Program-made: the position numbers and the translations under genes
In this document: one piece after another, positions 5,876 to 7,167 of the stretch
Position numbering within the stretch: position 1 is the stretch's first letter
How the letters are laid out: every line of letters starts with the position of its first letter
Notes under the pieces: generated by a model
The model's input: only the letters and a program-made list of their open reading frames with translations
Databases searched by the model: none
What the model was told of the DNA's origin: nothing
NCBI GenBank assembly: GCA_002255025.1
Contig: NJEJ01000047.1
Span: 1-7,167, forward strand
Reading direction: 5' to 3'
DNA length: 7,167 bases
From: Candidatus Bathyarchaeota archaeon ex4484_135
GTDB lineage: Archaea; Thermoproteota; Bathyarchaeia; EX4484-135

Positions 5876-6049
5876 ATGTTCAACGAAAAGTTCGCATAAA
5901 TCTATCCCGTGGTCTTACGTTCGTTAGATGTGGAGAAGATAAGAGGGGCCGTCAGGACTTTCCGGGTAAGAGTCGGACGATACCGTATAGTTTTCTACGT
6001 AGATAAGGCCGAGAGGACAATCTATGCGACGCACGTCTTCATGAAATAA
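5876..6049 (+). pseudogene. degenerate RelE/ParE-family toxin, C-terminal half only
   Basis: A toxin-like frame starts at ATG 5876, one base after the antitoxin stop, reads M-F-N-E-K-F-A, then hits TAA at 5897-5899. The same frame continues I-Y-P-V-V-L-R-S-L-D-V-E-K-I-R-G and on through T-F-R-V-R-V-G-R-Y-R-I-V-F-Y-V-D and I-Y-A-T-H-V-F-M-K to TAA at 6047-6049. The K-I-R-G ... R-V-G-R-Y-R-I-V-F-Y core is the classic RelE C-terminal sheet, including the basic residues that act on mRNA. A normal RelE has about 85-90 residues. Here only seven residues precede the point that usually lies near residue 40, so the N-terminal helical hairpin is missing, as if roughly 30-35 codons were deleted and a stop fell at the junction. 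A 39-codon ORF from GTG 5930 is the longest plausible remaining product. It is very likely inactive, leaving an orphan antitoxin. A sequencing or assembly error cannot be excluded but would not restore the missing codons. Confidence 0.7.
5895..5905 (+). promoter_or_regulatory. possible TATA-like box inside the toxin remnant
   Basis: CATAAATCTAT resembles an archaeal TATA box and lies about 25-32 nt upstream of GTG 5930, so a near-leaderless transcript of the 39-codon toxin fragment is possible. The same bases contain the in-frame TAA that interrupts the toxin frame. Chance occurrence in this AT-richer patch is a fair alternative. Confidence 0.25.
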
Positions 6050-6056
6050 TTACGGC

Positions 6057-6061
6057 AAAAA
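6057..6061 (-). terminator. possible T-tract terminator of the acyl-CoA dehydrogenase gene
   Basis: On the minus strand, GGTTTTTGCC lies about 25 nt past the acyl-CoA dehydrogenase stop and is followed by the AT-rich TAATTATTTC. Archaeal RNA polymerase can terminate at short U-rich tracts without a hairpin. The tract is only five T residues and lies in the 35-bp convergent gap after the toxin remnant. Confidence 0.3.
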
Positions 6062-6084
6062 CCGAGTTGGTATTAGAGGCTCTA

Positions 6085-7167
6085 TCACCTATATGGCACG
6101 AACTCCTTGCCGAGGAGCTCGCGGGCTATGATTATGCGTTGTATGTTCTGTGCTCCCTCGGCCCCTATGTAGTAGGACATGACACCCCTCAGGCCCATCT
6201 CGAGCGGGCACTCCTTTGTGTAGGCGTAGGCGCCGTGCCAGAGCATTACGGTCTTAAAGACTTCAAAGGCCAGCCTTGGGGCCTTGAGCTTGCACATGCT
6301 CACCCAGCGGCAGACCTCGAGGGGCGTGAAGGCACCTTCCTTGTACTTCTTGTCCATCATCCAGGCCGTCCTGTACACGAGCAGGCGGGTGGCCTCTAGC
6401 TCGGTCCAGAGGTCGGATAGCTCGAACTGTATGCCCTCGAACTTCCCTATGGGCCGGCCGAAGGCCTTCCTCTGCTTTATGTAGTCCATGCCTATCTCGA
6501 GGGCCCTGCGGGCCGCACCGACACATGTGGCTGCCACGAGAAGGCGGGCACAATCGAAGCCCTCCATGGTCAAGTAGAAGCCCTTCCCGACCTCGCCTAA
6601 GACGTATTCGTCCGTTAGCTCCACGTCCTTCATGACGAAGCCGCCCGTCGAAATGCCCATGCGGCCCATGTCCTCGAAACGCTTCGTTATCTCGACGCCA
6701 GGGGCATTTATGGGCAGGAAGAAAGCCGTCATGCCCCTGTGCCCTTTCTCCGGCTCCGTGTAGACGGGCGTGAAGTAACCGCCATTAAGGGCCTTGGCCT
6801 CTTCGGTGCCGCTTATGTAGGTCTTCTCGCCGTTCAGGACCCACTTATCGCCCTTGCGGACCGCCCTGCTCTTGAAGGCGGCCACGTCCGAGCCACCGCC
6901 GGGCTCGGTGGAAGCTATGCCCACGAAGCCCTCGCCCCTGATGGCCCTGGTCACGTACTCCTGCCTTACTTCCTCGCTGGCGTACCGGTCCACCACGAAG
7001 CCCCAGCCAGCCTGGACGAGGAAGAAGACGGGCACGGCCAGGCTTATGTCCGCGTAGCCGAGCTCCTCGGCTGCTATAACGGTCGTCACCCAATCCGCGT
7101 TAGCTCCTCCTACGTCCTCGCGGGCCGTCATGAGGAGGAGGCCGAGGTCCGCGAGGCCCTTGATGAT
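6085..7167 (-). CDS. acyl-CoA dehydrogenase, N-terminus cut by window edge
   Basis: This FAD-dependent enzyme oxidises an acyl-CoA to the 2,3-enoyl-CoA, as in beta-oxidation or related acid breakdown, passing electrons to an ETF-type carrier. The frame is open to the right edge and reads I-I-K-G-L-A-D-L-G-L-L-L before the first ATG (7131), which is normal internal sequence for the family; roughly 30 residues are likely missing. Counting from that Met: T-E-P-G-G-G-S-D at 75-82 is the flavin/substrate signature, followed by W-V-L-N-G-E-K-T-Y-I-S-G at 97-108. R-K-A-F-G-R-P-I (221-228) and the helix through E-A-T-R-L-L (246-251) belong to the C-terminal domain. I-G-A-E-G-A-Q-N-I-Q ending at 331 carries E325, which aligns with the catalytic Glu of the usual EGT motif (here EGA). 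I-I-A-R-E-L-L-G near the end is typical. Chain length of the substrate cannot be deduced. It converges on the toxin remnant. Confidence 0.95.
   Translation of the reverse strand: MIKGLADLGLLLMTAREDVGGANADWVTTVIAAEELGYADISLAVPVFFLVQAGWGFVVDRYASEEVRQEYVTRAIRGEGFVGIASTEPGGGSDVAAFKSRAVRKGDKWVLNGEKTYISGTEEAKALNGGYFTPVYTEPEKGHRGMTAFFLPINAPGVEITKRFEDMGRMGISTGGFVMKDVELTDEYVLGEVGKGFYLTMEGFDCARLLVAATCVGAARRALEIGMDYIKQRKAFGRPIGKFEGIQFELSDLWTELEATRLLVYRTAWMMDKKYKEGAFTPLEVCRWVSMCKLKAPRLAFEVFKTVMLWHGAYAYTKECPLEMGLRGVMSYYIGAEGAQNIQRIIIARELLGKEFVPYR

Noticed and set aside
5897..5899. Possible recoding of the in-frame TAA in the toxin gene
   Set aside because: TAA is not a known selenocysteine or pyrrolysine codon, and readthrough would still leave the toxin lacking its N-terminal helices.
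6067..6399. Plus-strand open frame opposite the acyl-CoA dehydrogenase
   Set aside because: It is a shadow of a strongly conserved gene on the other strand and has no motif or ribosome site of its own.
1..7167. tRNA, CRISPR repeats, insertion-sequence ends or a replication origin
   Set aside because: Intergenic gaps are all about 100 bp or less, with no T-loop sequences, regularly spaced repeats, terminal inverted repeats with duplications, or origin-like repeat clusters seen by eye.

Overview
The window looks like a chromosomal segment from a thermophilic archaeon, most likely a crenarchaeote (Thermoproteota). The evidence is a GC-rich sequence dominated by AGG/AGA arginine and ATA isoleucine codons, very tight gene packing, TATA-like boxes with purine-rich BRE-like flanks, GGTGA/GGAGGTG ribosome sites with frequent GTG/TTG starts, and a typically archaeal gene set (DUF211, PP1-arch-type phosphatase, type IV uracil-DNA glycosylase, RelB/RelE-type module). 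I cannot name a genus from sequence alone.

Layout, left to right. Positions 3-767 (+) hold the C-terminal part of an MgtE/SLC41-type divalent cation transporter, cut by the window edge. A 101-bp convergent gap follows. A minus-strand pair reads leftward: a flavin reductase-like flavoprotein (2226-1663), then a calcineurin-fold metallophosphoesterase (1642-869). Diverging from it is a PPP-family Ser/Thr protein phosphatase (2331-3227, +). The two divergent genes appear to share one AT-rich box at 2260-2270.

A clear promoter at about 3242-3258 starts a compact plus-strand operon: DUF211 protein (3288-3560), VIT1/CCC1-like membrane protein (3578-4195), 4Fe-4S type IV uracil-DNA glycosylase (4211-4876) and an unrecognised TIM-barrel-like protein resembling aldo-keto reductases (4857-5606). 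Spacings are 17 nt, 15 nt and a 20-nt overlap, so co-transcription is likely. The glycosylase ends in a PCNA-binding-like motif, which suits replication-coupled repair of deaminated cytosine.

The operon is followed by a lower-GC patch (about 5629-6050) with an intact RelB-like antitoxin gene and, directly after it, only the C-terminal half of a RelE-family toxin, separated from its own start codon by an in-frame TAA. It is probably a decayed toxin-antitoxin module. The right end (7167-6085, minus) is an acyl-CoA dehydrogenase lacking only its N-terminus because the window ends.

I found no RNA gene, CRISPR array, insertion sequence or origin. I see no strong candidate for a wholly new system. 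The most interesting items are the broken toxin-antitoxin pair, the DUF211/VIT1-like/UDG/TIM-barrel operon with two proteins of unknown function, and the candidate PIP box encoded inside a gene overlap.
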